Assembly (NCBI GenBank): GCA_947063875.1
Contig: CAMSTY010000017.1
Coordinates: 1 to 57,266 of the forward strand
Direction: 5' to 3'
DNA: 57,266 bases
Source: an uncultured bacterium
GTDB taxonomy: Bacteria; Bacillota; Clostridia; Lachnospirales; Lachnospiraceae
The notes under the pieces are model-generated. The model had not been told where the DNA came from. It saw only the letters and a program-made list of their open reading frames with translations, and ran no database searches. Both the position numbers and the translations under genes were made by a program. Position 1 is the stretch's first letter; every line of letters starts with the position of its first letter. Shown piece after piece: positions 45,581 to 54,219 of the stretch.

Positions 45581-46432
45581 ATGAAAAAACGGCTATTACC
45601 TGGAATGATCCTGTGTTTACTGGCAGCGCTTACCGGATGCGCTGCCTATTCCGGCGATGGGGAAATCCAGGCTCCCATGGTAGACAAAAGTCCTCTGGTT
45701 CTCTATGTCTCCCTTACCGGGGAAGAGGAGCAGCTGGCGGAGGAGATCAGCAGTCTGACCGGCGGCAGAAAAATAGATTTGCAGACAGAGACAGAAATAA
45801 ATCCGGATACCTGTGAAACCATCTATATCGGTTCTTTCTTACAAAACGGGGAAATACTGCCAATGGTAAAAACCTTTCTGAAAGAACAGGATTTTTCCAC
45901 AAAGACGGTGATTCCATTTGGAGTGACAGAGTCCGCGCAGGAAGACCGGAAAGAGAAAATCCCAGGGCAATTGCAGGAAATGTGTCCGGAATCCAGGGTT
46001 CTTGAGGGATTTTTCCCGGAGAAGGGAAAAGGCTGGGAGCAGAAGGAAATGTTAGCCTGGCTGTCCAAAAACGGGCAGGTTATTCCCATTAAAATACTGG
46101 CAGGGGAAGAAGAAGTGGAGGGAGTTTTGTTTGGAAATCCGGTTTCCCGGGAATTTTCCGGTTTGCTTCCAATAGAAGTGCCGCTTTATCAGCCGGCAAA
46201 CTTTGCCAAGGCATTTAACCTTTCCGAGCCTATGACAGACCCGGGAAGCCGTACCCGGCTGTTTGAAAAGGGAGGACTGGCCTACTGGCCGGAAGGTCCG
46301 GCGGTGGCTGTCTTTTTCAGCGACCATGTGGATCGGACCGTGGTTCCGGTCTATACCCTGGGAAAGCTTCTCGAACGGGCGGAACTGTTTGAAGAGTATG
46401 AGGGCACGATAAGAATTGAGAGGGCAGAATGA
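45581..46432 (+). CDS. lipoprotein with flavodoxin-like and cyclophilin-like domains
   Basis: The 283-residue product has a lipobox (ALTGC, Cys20), a flavodoxin-like domain (about 36-163) and a cyclophilin-like domain (about 167-281). In the first domain the phosphate loop is degenerate (LYVSLTGEEEQLAEEI) and the aromatic GYPxWW loop is replaced by GSFLQNG, so FMN binding is doubtful. The second domain has the IPIKILAGEEEVEGVLF, FEKGGLAYWPEGPAVAVFF and TLGKLLERAEL segments of the cyclophilin-like family seen at 3683. GGAG precedes the ATG. It is on the same transcript as the alcohol dehydrogenase and ends at a duplicated 18-bp sequence before a terminator. Confidence 0.78.
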   Translation: MKKRLLPGMILCLLAALTGCAAYSGDGEIQAPMVDKSPLVLYVSLTGEEEQLAEEISSLTGGRKIDLQTETEINPDTCETIYIGSFLQNGEILPMVKTFLKEQDFSTKTVIPFGVTESAQEDRKEKIPGQLQEMCPESRVLEGFFPEKGKGWEQKEMLAWLSKNGQVIPIKILAGEEEVEGVLFGNPVSREFSGLLPIEVPLYQPANFAKAFNLSEPMTDPGSRTRLFEKGGLAYWPEGPAVAVFFSDHVDRTVVPVYTLGKLLERAELFEEYEGTIRIERAE

Positions 46433-46464
46433 CAGAAAGGTTCAAAATGACAGAAAGGTTCAAG
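46428..46464. repeat. 18-bp direct repeat at the gene end
   Basis: AATGACAGAAAGGTTCAA occurs twice in a row, the first copy overlapping the stop codon of the fusion lipoprotein. Confidence 0.75.
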
Positions 46465-46567
46465 GGGACATGTACTACCTACAAAACCAGGATCGACTGT
46501 GAAGGGGGAATTTAACAGGAGGAAACCAGGAGCGGTATAAACCTGGACGTATAAACACAGTAACTAA

Positions 46568-46598
46568 ACGAGACTTCTGAATGGGTCTCGTTTTTTTT
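46568..46598 (+). terminator. intrinsic terminator
   Basis: ACGAGAC pairs with GTCTCGT and eight T residues follow. It closes the alcohol dehydrogenase-lipoprotein unit. A TATAAT within the following bases may be part of the next promoter. Confidence 0.85.
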
Positions 46599-46685
46599 AT
46601 AATATACACATAGCCAGTAAGGACGGCGCGAGACAACACACACCTGTTCTGAAAAGAAGATCTGGTATGGAAAGGGAGGAACGAT

Positions 46686-47543
46686 ATGAAAACCTGGATG
46701 ATAACAGGATGCTCCAGCGGTTTGGGAAGAAGCCTGGCATATGCGGTATTGAGAAAAGGTTATCAGGCTGTAGTAACCGCCCGGAATACAGACACTCTTG
46801 CAGATTTTGAAAAGGAATTTCCCCAGACGGCCCTGATCCTTCCTCTGGATGTGACCGACCCGGCTGCTGTTTCCCAGGCAGTAGAGGCGGCAGAGCGATT
46901 TGGGAGCATCGATGTTCTGGTAAACAATGCAGGCTACGGCTACCGGGCAGCGGTGGAAGAAGGGGAGAAGGAGGATACGGACCGTCTTTTTGCCACCAAT
47001 TTCTGGGGGCCGGTTTCCCTGATGAAGGCGGTGCTGCCGGGAATGAGAAGGATGCGCAGCGGCGCGATTGTCAATATTTCCTCCATCGCGGCACTGGGAA
47101 CGTCCCCGGGTTCCGGTTACTACGCGGCATCCAAATGTGCCCTGGAGGGGTTGTCGGAGGGACTTTTGCGGGAAATTTCCCCACTGGGAATCAAGGTGAT
47201 GGTGGTGGAACCGGGAGCCTTCCGTACCGATTTTGCAGGAAGATCCCTTACCCAGTCAGAGACATGTATCCGTGATTATGAAATGACAGCAGGCAAGCGG
47301 AGAATCGGCAAGGACATGACCCACGGCACACAGCCTGGAGATCCGGATAAAGGCGCCAGTCTGATCATGGAGGCAGTGGAGGCAGAACATACGCCGTTCC
47401 GGCTTTTGCTGGGATCGGATGCTGTTCGGTTTGCAGACGAGGTGTTGGAAGAACGGAGAAAAGAGTATAACGACTGGCGCAGGTTCAGCAAACAGTCTGA
47501 TTTCAAAAGCTGTTATGAGATTTCGGGAATATATCACTTTTAA
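46686..47543 (+). CDS. short-chain dehydrogenase/reductase
   Basis: The 285-residue cytosolic protein has classical SDR motifs: TGCSSGLGRSLA (cofactor binding), NNAGYGY, catalytic Ser in VNISSIAALG and YYAASKCALEG (Tyr and Lys). It reduces or oxidises carbonyl and alcohol substrates. It starts after GGGAGGA and is followed 20 bases later by the bicupin lipoprotein, heading the long plus-strand series to 53259. Confidence 0.92.
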   Translation: MKTWMITGCSSGLGRSLAYAVLRKGYQAVVTARNTDTLADFEKEFPQTALILPLDVTDPAAVSQAVEAAERFGSIDVLVNNAGYGYRAAVEEGEKEDTDRLFATNFWGPVSLMKAVLPGMRRMRSGAIVNISSIAALGTSPGSGYYAASKCALEGLSEGLLREISPLGIKVMVVEPGAFRTDFAGRSLTQSETCIRDYEMTAGKRRIGKDMTHGTQPGDPDKGASLIMEAVEAEHTPFRLLLGSDAVRFADEVLEERRKEYNDWRRFSKQSDFKSCYEISGIYHF

Positions 47544-47563
47544 AAATGGAGGAATTAGAAACG

Positions 47564-48706
47564 ATGAGAAAGAAAACGATAGGTAGAAAAGAGAGAAGAA
47601 TAAGAGGGAAAAAAAGAGGAAGCCTGGCGGCAGTGTCACTGATGAGCCTTGTCCTCGCAGCCTGCGGGGGCGGCGCTTCCCAGACCACCCAGCCTGCACA
47701 GACGGAGACTGCGGCCCAGGAAAGTGCCGTGCAGGAAGGGGAAGCCGGTGCTGATGAAGCAGGGGGACAGGAACAGGCAACGGAAGGGAACATCGGAGAA
47801 GAGAAGGGTGTGGATGGGCAGGAAGCAGCAGCGGATACGGATATTGCCACATCCATGGAGGACCTGGCATTTGCTCCCGGCGGGAAGATCGAGTCCGATA
47901 CTTTTACGGGAAATGCCTACATAAAACCCATGGTCATGAATGACGAAATATATAATTTCCCTCAGACCAACAATATCATCTTTGAGCCGGGAGCCAGAAG
48001 CGGTTGGCATACCCATGGAGGCATGGTGATTATCGGAACCGGAGGCACCGGCTATTACCAGGAGGAGGGAAAGCCTGCCCAGATCATCCGGGAGGGGGAT
48101 GTGATTGAATGTGAGGCTGGTGTGAAGCACTGGCACGGAGCGACGCCGGACAGCTGGTTTTCTCAGATTGTGATATATGATTCCCATTATACGGCACCGG
48201 AGGGTGCAGAGGCGGAGGAACCGGTGACGGATGAGTACTATGAGGATCTGGAGACAGAGGACTATGCGGGGCGCGTGGTTACCGATGATAATCTCTTTAT
48301 GTTCCAGAAGGCAGAGGAGCCGTTAATCAGCGACACCTTCAGCGGCCCGGCCTACGTATCTTCCATTATCGGTGATGACAATGTGGCAGATGCCCCGGGG
48401 CTTCATTATGTGGTGTTTGAACCGGGAGTTATCAACAACTGGCATACCCATGAGGGAGGCCAGATCCTGATCGCCACTGATGGGATCGGTTATCATCAGG
48501 TAGAGGGCGGAGAGGTGGAAGTTTTGTATCCCGGGGATGTGGCGCTGTGCCCGCCAGGAGTAAAGCATTGGCATGGCGGCAGCGCAGACACGGAATTTGC
48601 CCATATCGCGGTGAACACCAATCCGGAACTTACAGGACTGGAATGGTTTGACCGGATTTCCGAGGAGGAGTACGGTCAGCTTCCAACAGAGAAGACAGAA
48701 GAGTAA
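47564..48706 (+). CDS. secreted bicupin lipoprotein
   Basis: The 380-residue product has a basic N-terminus, lipobox (VLAAC, Cys34), an acidic linker to about residue 100 and two cupin barrels. Each carries a metal-binding set: SGWHTHGG with KHWHG in the first, and NNWHTHEGG with KHWHG in the second. The barrels are about 40% alike by eye, suggesting an internal duplication. It is likely a metal-dependent enzyme or binding protein outside the cell. GGAGGAAT precedes ATG 47564; the earlier in-frame ATG at 47546 overlaps that site. Confidence 0.88.
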   Translation: MRKKTIGRKERRIRGKKRGSLAAVSLMSLVLAACGGGASQTTQPAQTETAAQESAVQEGEAGADEAGGQEQATEGNIGEEKGVDGQEAAADTDIATSMEDLAFAPGGKIESDTFTGNAYIKPMVMNDEIYNFPQTNNIIFEPGARSGWHTHGGMVIIGTGGTGYYQEEGKPAQIIREGDVIECEAGVKHWHGATPDSWFSQIVIYDSHYTAPEGAEAEEPVTDEYYEDLETEDYAGRVVTDDNLFMFQKAEEPLISDTFSGPAYVSSIIGDDNVADAPGLHYVVFEPGVINNWHTHEGGQILIATDGIGYHQVEGGEVEVLYPGDVALCPPGVKHWHGGSADTEFAHIAVNTNPELTGLEWFDRISEEEYGQLPTEKTEE

Positions 48707-48737
48707 AACAAAAAACAAGATGTAGGAGGATAGAGTT

Positions 48738-50522
48738 ATGTTTAACAAGAAAGCAGCAGTATCAGGCATGGGAATGATTCTGGCAGCAGCCCTGACAATG
48801 ACAGGCTGCTCTTCCCAGGGAACATCCCCTGCACCGGCTCAGACGGAGGCCCAGACAGAGCCGGGGGCACCGGAAGGGGAAGAAAAAACCCAGGAAAGTG
48901 ATAACCGTGAGAATACCACGGCAGAAGCAGCCGGGGATGGCAAGGCAGTGAAAGGCGGCACTGTGGAGGCCGGGCCGGATATTGCCGTGGTGGATACGAA
49001 AGCAGGAAAGCTTCAGGGTTATATCAGTAACGGAATCTATACCTATCACGGGATTCCCTACGCCCAGGCAGAGGAGCGTTTCACAGAGGCTCATGAGACA
49101 GAGCCATGGGAAGGCGTAAGGATGGCTTTTGATTACGGGGCAATTTCTCCCCAGGTTTTCCAGGGTTCCATACGGGGAGGCGATTTTATGGACAATAACT
49201 GCCAGAACTTAAATGTCTGGACTCCGGGGATCCATGACGGAGAGAAGCGTCCGGTCATGGTATGGCTTCATGGAGGCGGATTCTCCACGGGTTCTTCCAT
49301 TGAGCAGGAAGCCTATGACGGGGAGAATTTAAGCAGCAAGGGAGATGTGGTGGTGGTTTCTGTCAACCACCGTCTCAATGTGCTGGGACATCTGAACCTG
49401 GAACGCTATGACGAGAAATACAAAAATTCCGGAAATGTGGGAATCACAGACATTATTCATGCCCTGGAGTGGGTTCAGGACAATATCGAACAGTTTGGCG
49501 GAGATCCGGAAAACGTGACCGTATTCGGTGAGTCCGGCGGAGGCGCCAAGGTGCTGGCTCTGATGACTTCCCCTGATGCCAAGGGGTTGTTCCACAAGGG
49601 GATTGTGGAGAGTGGAGCCACAGAGACCATGGGGGTTGTCTTTATGCCCTGGGAGGCCAGTGAGCGGGTGACGGAACTTACCCTGGAGAAGCTGGGAATC
49701 ACCGAAGACCGGATCGAAGACTTACAGAGCATTTCCTATGAGGAACTGACTGCCGCATCCGATGAGGCGCTGATCCAGACCGGAGAAGAATTTCAGATCC
49801 CGGCGGCCCTGGGTTCCGGATATTCCCTGTCCTGGGAGCCGGTGGTGGATGGTGAGTTCCTTCCCACAGACCCGGTGACAGAAGAATCCTTTGCTGAGGC
49901 AGGGAGGGAGATACCCCTTCTGATTGGTTCTAACTTAAATGAGTGGGAGACCATGGATCTGATCATGAATCAGGCTCAGGCCCAGTATGACAACAAGCAT
50001 ACCTGGAGTGAGGAGGAGATCCAGGCACGGCTGGAGGAAAAGTACGCGGACCAGGCGGAGGAGATCACAGAGGCATTTCTGGAGGCCTATCCGCACAGAA
50101 CGGCGGCAGATGCCTTGTATGTGGATTCCACGGTTATCCGTCTGCCCATGTTAAAGATCATGTCCCATAAGGCAGACCAGGGCGGCGCTCCTGTATATGC
50201 GTATATGTTTAACTGGGAATCTCCGGTCCTGCCTGGTACGAATATGGCCTATCACACAGCGGAAATCCCCTTTGTATTTAATAATATCGACAAAGCGGTG
50301 ATGAGGATTGGCGGCGGAGAAGAAGCAAGGCGGATTGAGGATGCCATGAGCCAGGCATGGATCAATTTTGCCAGGACAGGAGACCCGTCAACAGAAGGGA
50401 TGGAGTGGCCGGCCTATACCCGGGACAGTGGCGCTACCATGATATTTGACACGGTGCAGGAGGTGGTTTATCACCACGATGATAAGCTGATGTCTTTGCT
50501 GGCACCGGATTATGAATATTAA
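48738..50522 (+). CDS. type-B carboxylesterase lipoprotein
   Basis: The 594-residue product has a lipobox (TMTGC, Cys24), a Glu/Thr/Ala-rich linker to about 75 and a carboxylesterase domain: GIPYAQAEERF, VMVWLHGGGFSTGS (oxyanion hole), nucleophile Ser in VFGESGGGAK, and the His region YHTAEIPFVF. It would hydrolyse ester bonds outside the membrane. It lies 31 bases after the bicupin gene and just before the small flavoprotein gene. Confidence 0.92.
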   Translation: MFNKKAAVSGMGMILAAALTMTGCSSQGTSPAPAQTEAQTEPGAPEGEEKTQESDNRENTTAEAAGDGKAVKGGTVEAGPDIAVVDTKAGKLQGYISNGIYTYHGIPYAQAEERFTEAHETEPWEGVRMAFDYGAISPQVFQGSIRGGDFMDNNCQNLNVWTPGIHDGEKRPVMVWLHGGGFSTGSSIEQEAYDGENLSSKGDVVVVSVNHRLNVLGHLNLERYDEKYKNSGNVGITDIIHALEWVQDNIEQFGGDPENVTVFGESGGGAKVLALMTSPDAKGLFHKGIVESGATETMGVVFMPWEASERVTELTLEKLGITEDRIEDLQSISYEELTAASDEALIQTGEEFQIPAALGSGYSLSWEPVVDGEFLPTDPVTEESFAEAGREIPLLIGSNLNEWETMDLIMNQAQAQYDNKHTWSEEEIQARLEEKYADQAEEITEAFLEAYPHRTAADALYVDSTVIRLPMLKIMSHKADQGGAPVYAYMFNWESPVLPGTNMAYHTAEIPFVFNNIDKAVMRIGGGEEARRIEDAMSQAWINFARTGDPSTEGMEWPAYTRDSGATMIFDTVQEVVYHHDDKLMSLLAPDYEY

Positions 50523-50546
50523 CAGATGGAGGGGAATGGTGAAATA

Positions 50547-51011
50547 ATGAAAAATCTATTTATAAACGGCAGTCCCAATAAAGCAGGAAATACCGTGGCT
50601 CTTGCAAAAGCAGCGTTTGACAATGATTCTTATGAAACCCTTGCTCTTGTAGATTATAAGGTCTACAGCTATGGCCAGACATTTGAGGATGATCAGTTTG
50701 AGATGGTGCTGTCAAAGATGAAAGAGGCGGATCAGATTGTAATCGGTTCCCCCGTATATTGGCACAGCATGAGCGGAGCGCTCCGCAATCTGCTTGACCG
50801 TTTTTATGGCCCGGTCAGGCAGGGGGCCCTTCAGGGGAAGAAACTGATGTTTCTTTTCCAGGGGGCAGCCCCGGAAGGCTGGATGCTGGAAAAGGCAGAA
50901 TATACCATGAGCCGTTTTGCAAAATTATATGGCATGGAATACCTGGGAATGGCAACAACCCAGGATGAGGCAGAAAAGCTGGGCCAAAAAATGAGGCGAT
51001 TTCCGTGCTGA
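50547..51011 (+). CDS. flavodoxin-fold NAD(P)H oxidoreductase (cytosolic)
   Basis: The 154-residue protein is a short member of the FMN reductase group: LFINGSPNKAGNTVALAK (phosphate loop), IVIGSPVYWHSMSGALRNLL (second loop) and FLFQGAAPEGWM. There is no signal peptide. The best start is the ATG at 50547, with GGTGA four bases upstream; an in-frame ATG at 50526 adds seven residues. It overlaps the MATE start by seven bases. Confidence 0.85.
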   Translation: MKNLFINGSPNKAGNTVALAKAAFDNDSYETLALVDYKVYSYGQTFEDDQFEMVLSKMKEADQIVIGSPVYWHSMSGALRNLLDRFYGPVRQGALQGKKLMFLFQGAAPEGWMLEKAEYTMSRFAKLYGMEYLGMATTQDEAEKLGQKMRRFPC

Positions 51012-52366
51012 AGAAAAGGGAATTGTCAGAAAGGGAACTGTTTGAGGAGATTCCGGTACCGAGGGCGGTTACGATTTTGGCAATCCCTACGATCATCAGC
51101 CAGATTGTAACCATGATCTACAATCTGGCTGATACATTTTTTATCGGGCAGTTGAGCAATCCTTATATGGTGGCAGCCGTTTCCCTGGTTTATCCCTGGT
51201 TCAATCTGATCACGGCATTGGGAAATCTGTTTGGTATCGGCGGAAGCAGCCTGATCTCCCGAATGCTGGGGGCAGGTGATCATGAGGACGCCAGATATGT
51301 GTCTGCGTTCAGCCTGTATGGGGGAGCGGCTGTCACCCTGGGTTTTTCTGCGGCTACCTATGTAGCCCGGAGGCCAATTTTAGAGTTTTTGGGAGCCAGT
51401 GAGGAGACATTTCTTTATGGAGAACAATATCTGTTCCTGGTAGTGGTGCTTGGAGGGATTCCCACAATGCTGAGTCTGACGCTGGCCCATTTGCTGCGAA
51501 GCGAAGGGCATGCCAAACAGGCCAGCGCCGGTATGATGCTGGGAGGAATCCTGAACATGATTCTGGACCCGATCCTTATTTTTTTGTTTGATATGGGGAT
51601 TCAGGGAGCCGCCCTTGCAACCGTTGTCTCTAATATGGTTTCCGTATTATTTTTTGCTGCCGCTTTCCTGCGGCTTGGCAGAAAGACCGCGGTATCCCTG
51701 CTTCCCAGGCATTTTACATTCCGGTTTATGGGGCCGGTTTGTTCCGTGGGACTGGCGTCTGCTTTGGCTACGACCCTTGCCAGTGCGTCGAATATGGTAA
51801 TCGTGAAACTGGCTTCCGGTTATGGAGATATTCCGGTGGCAGCATATGGAATTGTAAAAAAGATTGACAGCTTTCCCTTAGGGGTAAGCATGGGCCTTTG
51901 CCAGGGTTTCATGCCTTTGGTTGGTTATAACTTTGCTTCCGGAAATTACAGGCGAATGAGGGATATTTCCCTTTTTTCATGGAAAGCAGCCATGATATTT
52001 TCCGCATGTACCGTGGCTCTTTTTTGGGGGTTTGCGCCGCAGATTTTATATCTGTTTATTCCGGAGGCCCGGACCAGTATGCAGGGAGCGGAATTTTTGC
52101 GGATTGCCAGTCTTGCGGTACCTTTTACAGCCGTGAACGGACTGATCTGTTATACCTTGCAGGCCATGGGAAAGGGAGCTCCTTCTGCGGTTCTGACTTC
52201 CTGCCGGCAGGGACTGGTGAATATCCCCCTTTTAGTGGTGATGAATCTGGCAATTGGACTTTACGGCATGATCTGGACGCAGCTGGTGACGGAACTGATT
52301 ATGCTGCCCATATCACTGATCATGTATTATGCCACCCTGCATAAATTAAACGGCAGGGCAGCCTGA
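51005..52366 (+). CDS. MATE-family exporter (second copy)
   Basis: The 453-residue protein has about twelve hydrophobic helices and MATE features: IPTIISQIVTMIYNLADTFF, a GGILNMILDPILIFL segment and VGYNFASGNYRR. The GTG start at 51005 overlaps the preceding gene, with GAGGCG eight bases upstream. In a redox and esterase operon it could export a reaction product or toxin. Only moderate likeness to the MATE protein at 453 is seen. Confidence 0.9.
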   Translation: MLKKRELSERELFEEIPVPRAVTILAIPTIISQIVTMIYNLADTFFIGQLSNPYMVAAVSLVYPWFNLITALGNLFGIGGSSLISRMLGAGDHEDARYVSAFSLYGGAAVTLGFSAATYVARRPILEFLGASEETFLYGEQYLFLVVVLGGIPTMLSLTLAHLLRSEGHAKQASAGMMLGGILNMILDPILIFLFDMGIQGAALATVVSNMVSVLFFAAAFLRLGRKTAVSLLPRHFTFRFMGPVCSVGLASALATTLASASNMVIVKLASGYGDIPVAAYGIVKKIDSFPLGVSMGLCQGFMPLVGYNFASGNYRRMRDISLFSWKAAMIFSACTVALFWGFAPQILYLFIPEARTSMQGAEFLRIASLAVPFTAVNGLICYTLQAMGKGAPSAVLTSCRQGLVNIPLLVVMNLAIGLYGMIWTQLVTELIMLPISLIMYYATLHKLNGRAA

Positions 52367-52383
52367 CAAAAGAGGAAAAATCA

Positions 52384-53259
52384 ATGATTTGCAGACATCA
52401 TATAGTATTAGGAACCGGTATTTTTTTGGCGGCGCTGGCCCTGGCAAGTTGTGTCCGGAGGCCGGCTTCCGGGTTGGCCAGGACCCAGGCAGCAATCCGG
52501 ATTCAGGCAGAATCAGAGGAACAAGCAAATGGATTTATTACCGGACAGATTCTGGACGGGGCGGATGGGGAGATCCATTACAGCTACTATCTTCCTCCTG
52601 GTTATGATGAGAGCAGGAATTATCCGCTGATGGTGGCGATGCCAGGCTATGATGCCATGTGGTTTGGAGAACCTTCCTCTGGGAAGAACCTGGATTGGAG
52701 AGGCACCCTTGTATGGACCGAAAGAGAGGAAGATCTGATTGTGGTTTCCGCCCAGCTGACAGACTGGGGGGAGAAATCGGCAAGGCAGGTAATTGAACTG
52801 ACAGAGTACATGCTGGAGAATTTTTCTGTAGACCGCGCAAGGGTTTATGGAGTCGGCTATTCCGCAGGAGGGGAGACCATGTCCAGAGCGATATCCATGC
52901 GTCCGGATTTGTTTGCTGCTTATCTTCATGGAGCGTCCCAGTGGGACGGGACTTTTGATACAGTGGCAGAAAGTGGAGTCGCCGTATATATATTTATGGC
53001 GGAAAATGATGAGTATTATGGCTCGCAAAAGGCGAGAGAGGCATATGAAGGACTTTATAAAGCTTATGGGCAGGCAGGATGGAGCAGGGAACAGATCGGG
53101 GAACTTCTGAAGCTGGAGATTTTGGAGGATTCCTATTTTAACAGCCAGGGAATCTACCATTACCATGGAGGGGGAAATATAGTATTGGAAGAGGAGCGGG
53201 TGCAAAATTGGATTCTGTCAAAATCCCGTTCCGGAACGGTTATGGATATTACCGAATGA
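52384..53259 (+). CDS. secreted esterase-like lipoprotein (alpha/beta hydrolase)
   Basis: The 291-residue product has a lipobox (ALASC, Cys23) and an alpha/beta-hydrolase domain: HYSYYLPPGYDESRNYPLMV, nucleophile Ser in GVGYSAGGETM, acid in MAENDEYYGS and His in GIYHYHGGGN. The pattern resembles the feruloyl/acetyl esterase or PHB depolymerase-like group. It follows the second MATE gene by 17 bases and is last in that run of genes. Confidence 0.85.
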   Translation: MICRHHIVLGTGIFLAALALASCVRRPASGLARTQAAIRIQAESEEQANGFITGQILDGADGEIHYSYYLPPGYDESRNYPLMVAMPGYDAMWFGEPSSGKNLDWRGTLVWTEREEDLIVVSAQLTDWGEKSARQVIELTEYMLENFSVDRARVYGVGYSAGGETMSRAISMRPDLFAAYLHGASQWDGTFDTVAESGVAVYIFMAENDEYYGSQKAREAYEGLYKAYGQAGWSREQIGELLKLEILEDSYFNSQGIYHYHGGGNIVLEEERVQNWILSKSRSGTVMDITE

Positions 53260-53369
53260 CTTAATACTTTTCCGTTTATACTGGGAAACCAATGGAAACT
53301 TCTGTGTGGACAGGAAATCATTTATAATTAGGAGCATCAGACGTCAGGGATTTGTCTGAAGGCAGGAAC

Positions 53370-53480
53370 ATGAAACTTAGAAACAGAGAAGATAACAGAG
53401 AACATAGCAGAAAAAATAACAAAGAAGATAACAAAGAAGATAACAAAGAAGATAACAAAGAAGATAACAGGCCGGAATGA
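53370..53480 (+). CDS. 36-residue EDNK-repeat peptide
   Basis: From ATG 53370 the frame reads MKLRNREDNREHSRKN followed by four copies of NKED and NRPE, then TGA. The DNA carries four perfect 12-bp tandem repeats (ATAACAAAGAAG, 53416-53463). GAAGG is seven bases before the ATG. The peptide is highly charged and disordered. It sits 19 bases before the RibD-like gene, so it may be a leader peptide; or the ORF may be an accident of the repeat. Confidence 0.35.
   Translation: MKLRNREDNREHSRKNNKEDNKEDNKEDNKEDNRPE
53416..53463. repeat. four perfect 12-bp tandem repeats
   Basis: The unit ATAACAAAGAAG occurs four times in a row with a partial fifth copy, and degenerate copies lie upstream at about 53388-53415. 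Copy number in such arrays can vary. Confidence 0.85.
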
Positions 53481-53499
53481 CAGAAAAAAGGAGAAAAAA

Positions 53500-54216
53500 G
53501 TGGACAGACCTTATACCATTTGTCATATATTAAGTTCATTAAACGGGAAAATATCAGGGCCGTTCATGGGTGACGGAGGAGTTCTGACAGCAGCTTCTGA
53601 GTATGGGAGGCTCCGTCAGGAGATGAAGGGAAACGCCTGGCTGTATGGGACAACCACCACGAAAGAGTTTACCGGACACAAGAAGCCGGAACTGCCAGGG
53701 GAGAACAGCTTTGTACCGCCAGGGGATTATGTGGCGGATAACCGGTCCCTTTTGTATTACGTTTCCGTGGATACAGAAGGAGAGATCGGATGGAAGTCTG
53801 GGAGGTTTTCCATAAGAGGAAATGATGCCCATGTGATTGAAATTCTGACAGAGCAGACCTCCACAGCTTACCGGGTTTATCTGAGAAAACAGAAGGTTTC
53901 TTATATTCTTGCAGGAAATGAGGCTCTGGACTGTAAGCTGGCAGAAGAAAAGCTGTATCGGCTTTTTGGAATTAAGACGCTGATTATCTGTGGCGGCGGT
54001 ATTGTAAACTGGTCTTTTCTGCAGGCGGGAGCTGTGGACGAGTTAAGTCTTGTGCTAGCTCCGGCTGCAGACGGGGAGACAAAGCAGGCATCCGTGTTTG
54101 AACGGGCCGTTTTTTTGCCAAAGGATGTGATGGTGGGATTTCGGCTGAAAGAGGTGCAGGCGCTAAAGGACAACGCGGTCTGGCTGACTTATCTGGTCAG
54201 AAAACAGGAGGAGTAG
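53500..54216 (+). CDS. RibD C-terminal domain (dihydrofolate-reductase-like) family protein
   Basis: The 238-residue cytosolic protein has the RibD_C/DHFR-like fold: CHILSSLNGKISGPFM at the start, WLYGTTTTKEF, VSYILAGNEALDCKLAEEKL and IICGGGIVNWSFLQAG. Relatives reduce pyrimidine or pterin-like rings with NADPH. The deaminase half of full-length RibD is absent. The GTG at 53500 has AAGGAG upstream. It is four bases before the ApbE gene, a link that could supply or adjust flavin precursors. Confidence 0.85.
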   Translation: MDRPYTICHILSSLNGKISGPFMGDGGVLTAASEYGRLRQEMKGNAWLYGTTTTKEFTGHKKPELPGENSFVPPGDYVADNRSLLYYVSVDTEGEIGWKSGRFSIRGNDAHVIEILTEQTSTAYRVYLRKQKVSYILAGNEALDCKLAEEKLYRLFGIKTLIICGGGIVNWSFLQAGAVDELSLVLAPAADGETKQASVFERAVFLPKDVMVGFRLKEVQALKDNAVWLTYLVRKQEE

Positions 54217-54219
54217 CCG

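Noticed and set aside
49600-50450. S-G-A-T motifs in the carboxylesterase as flavinylation sites
   Set aside because: They lie inside the esterase fold, not in an FMN-binding domain, and lack the surrounding consensus.
53401-53468. CRISPR-like array
   Set aside because: The repeats are 12-bp direct tandem units without spacers, and no cas genes are present.
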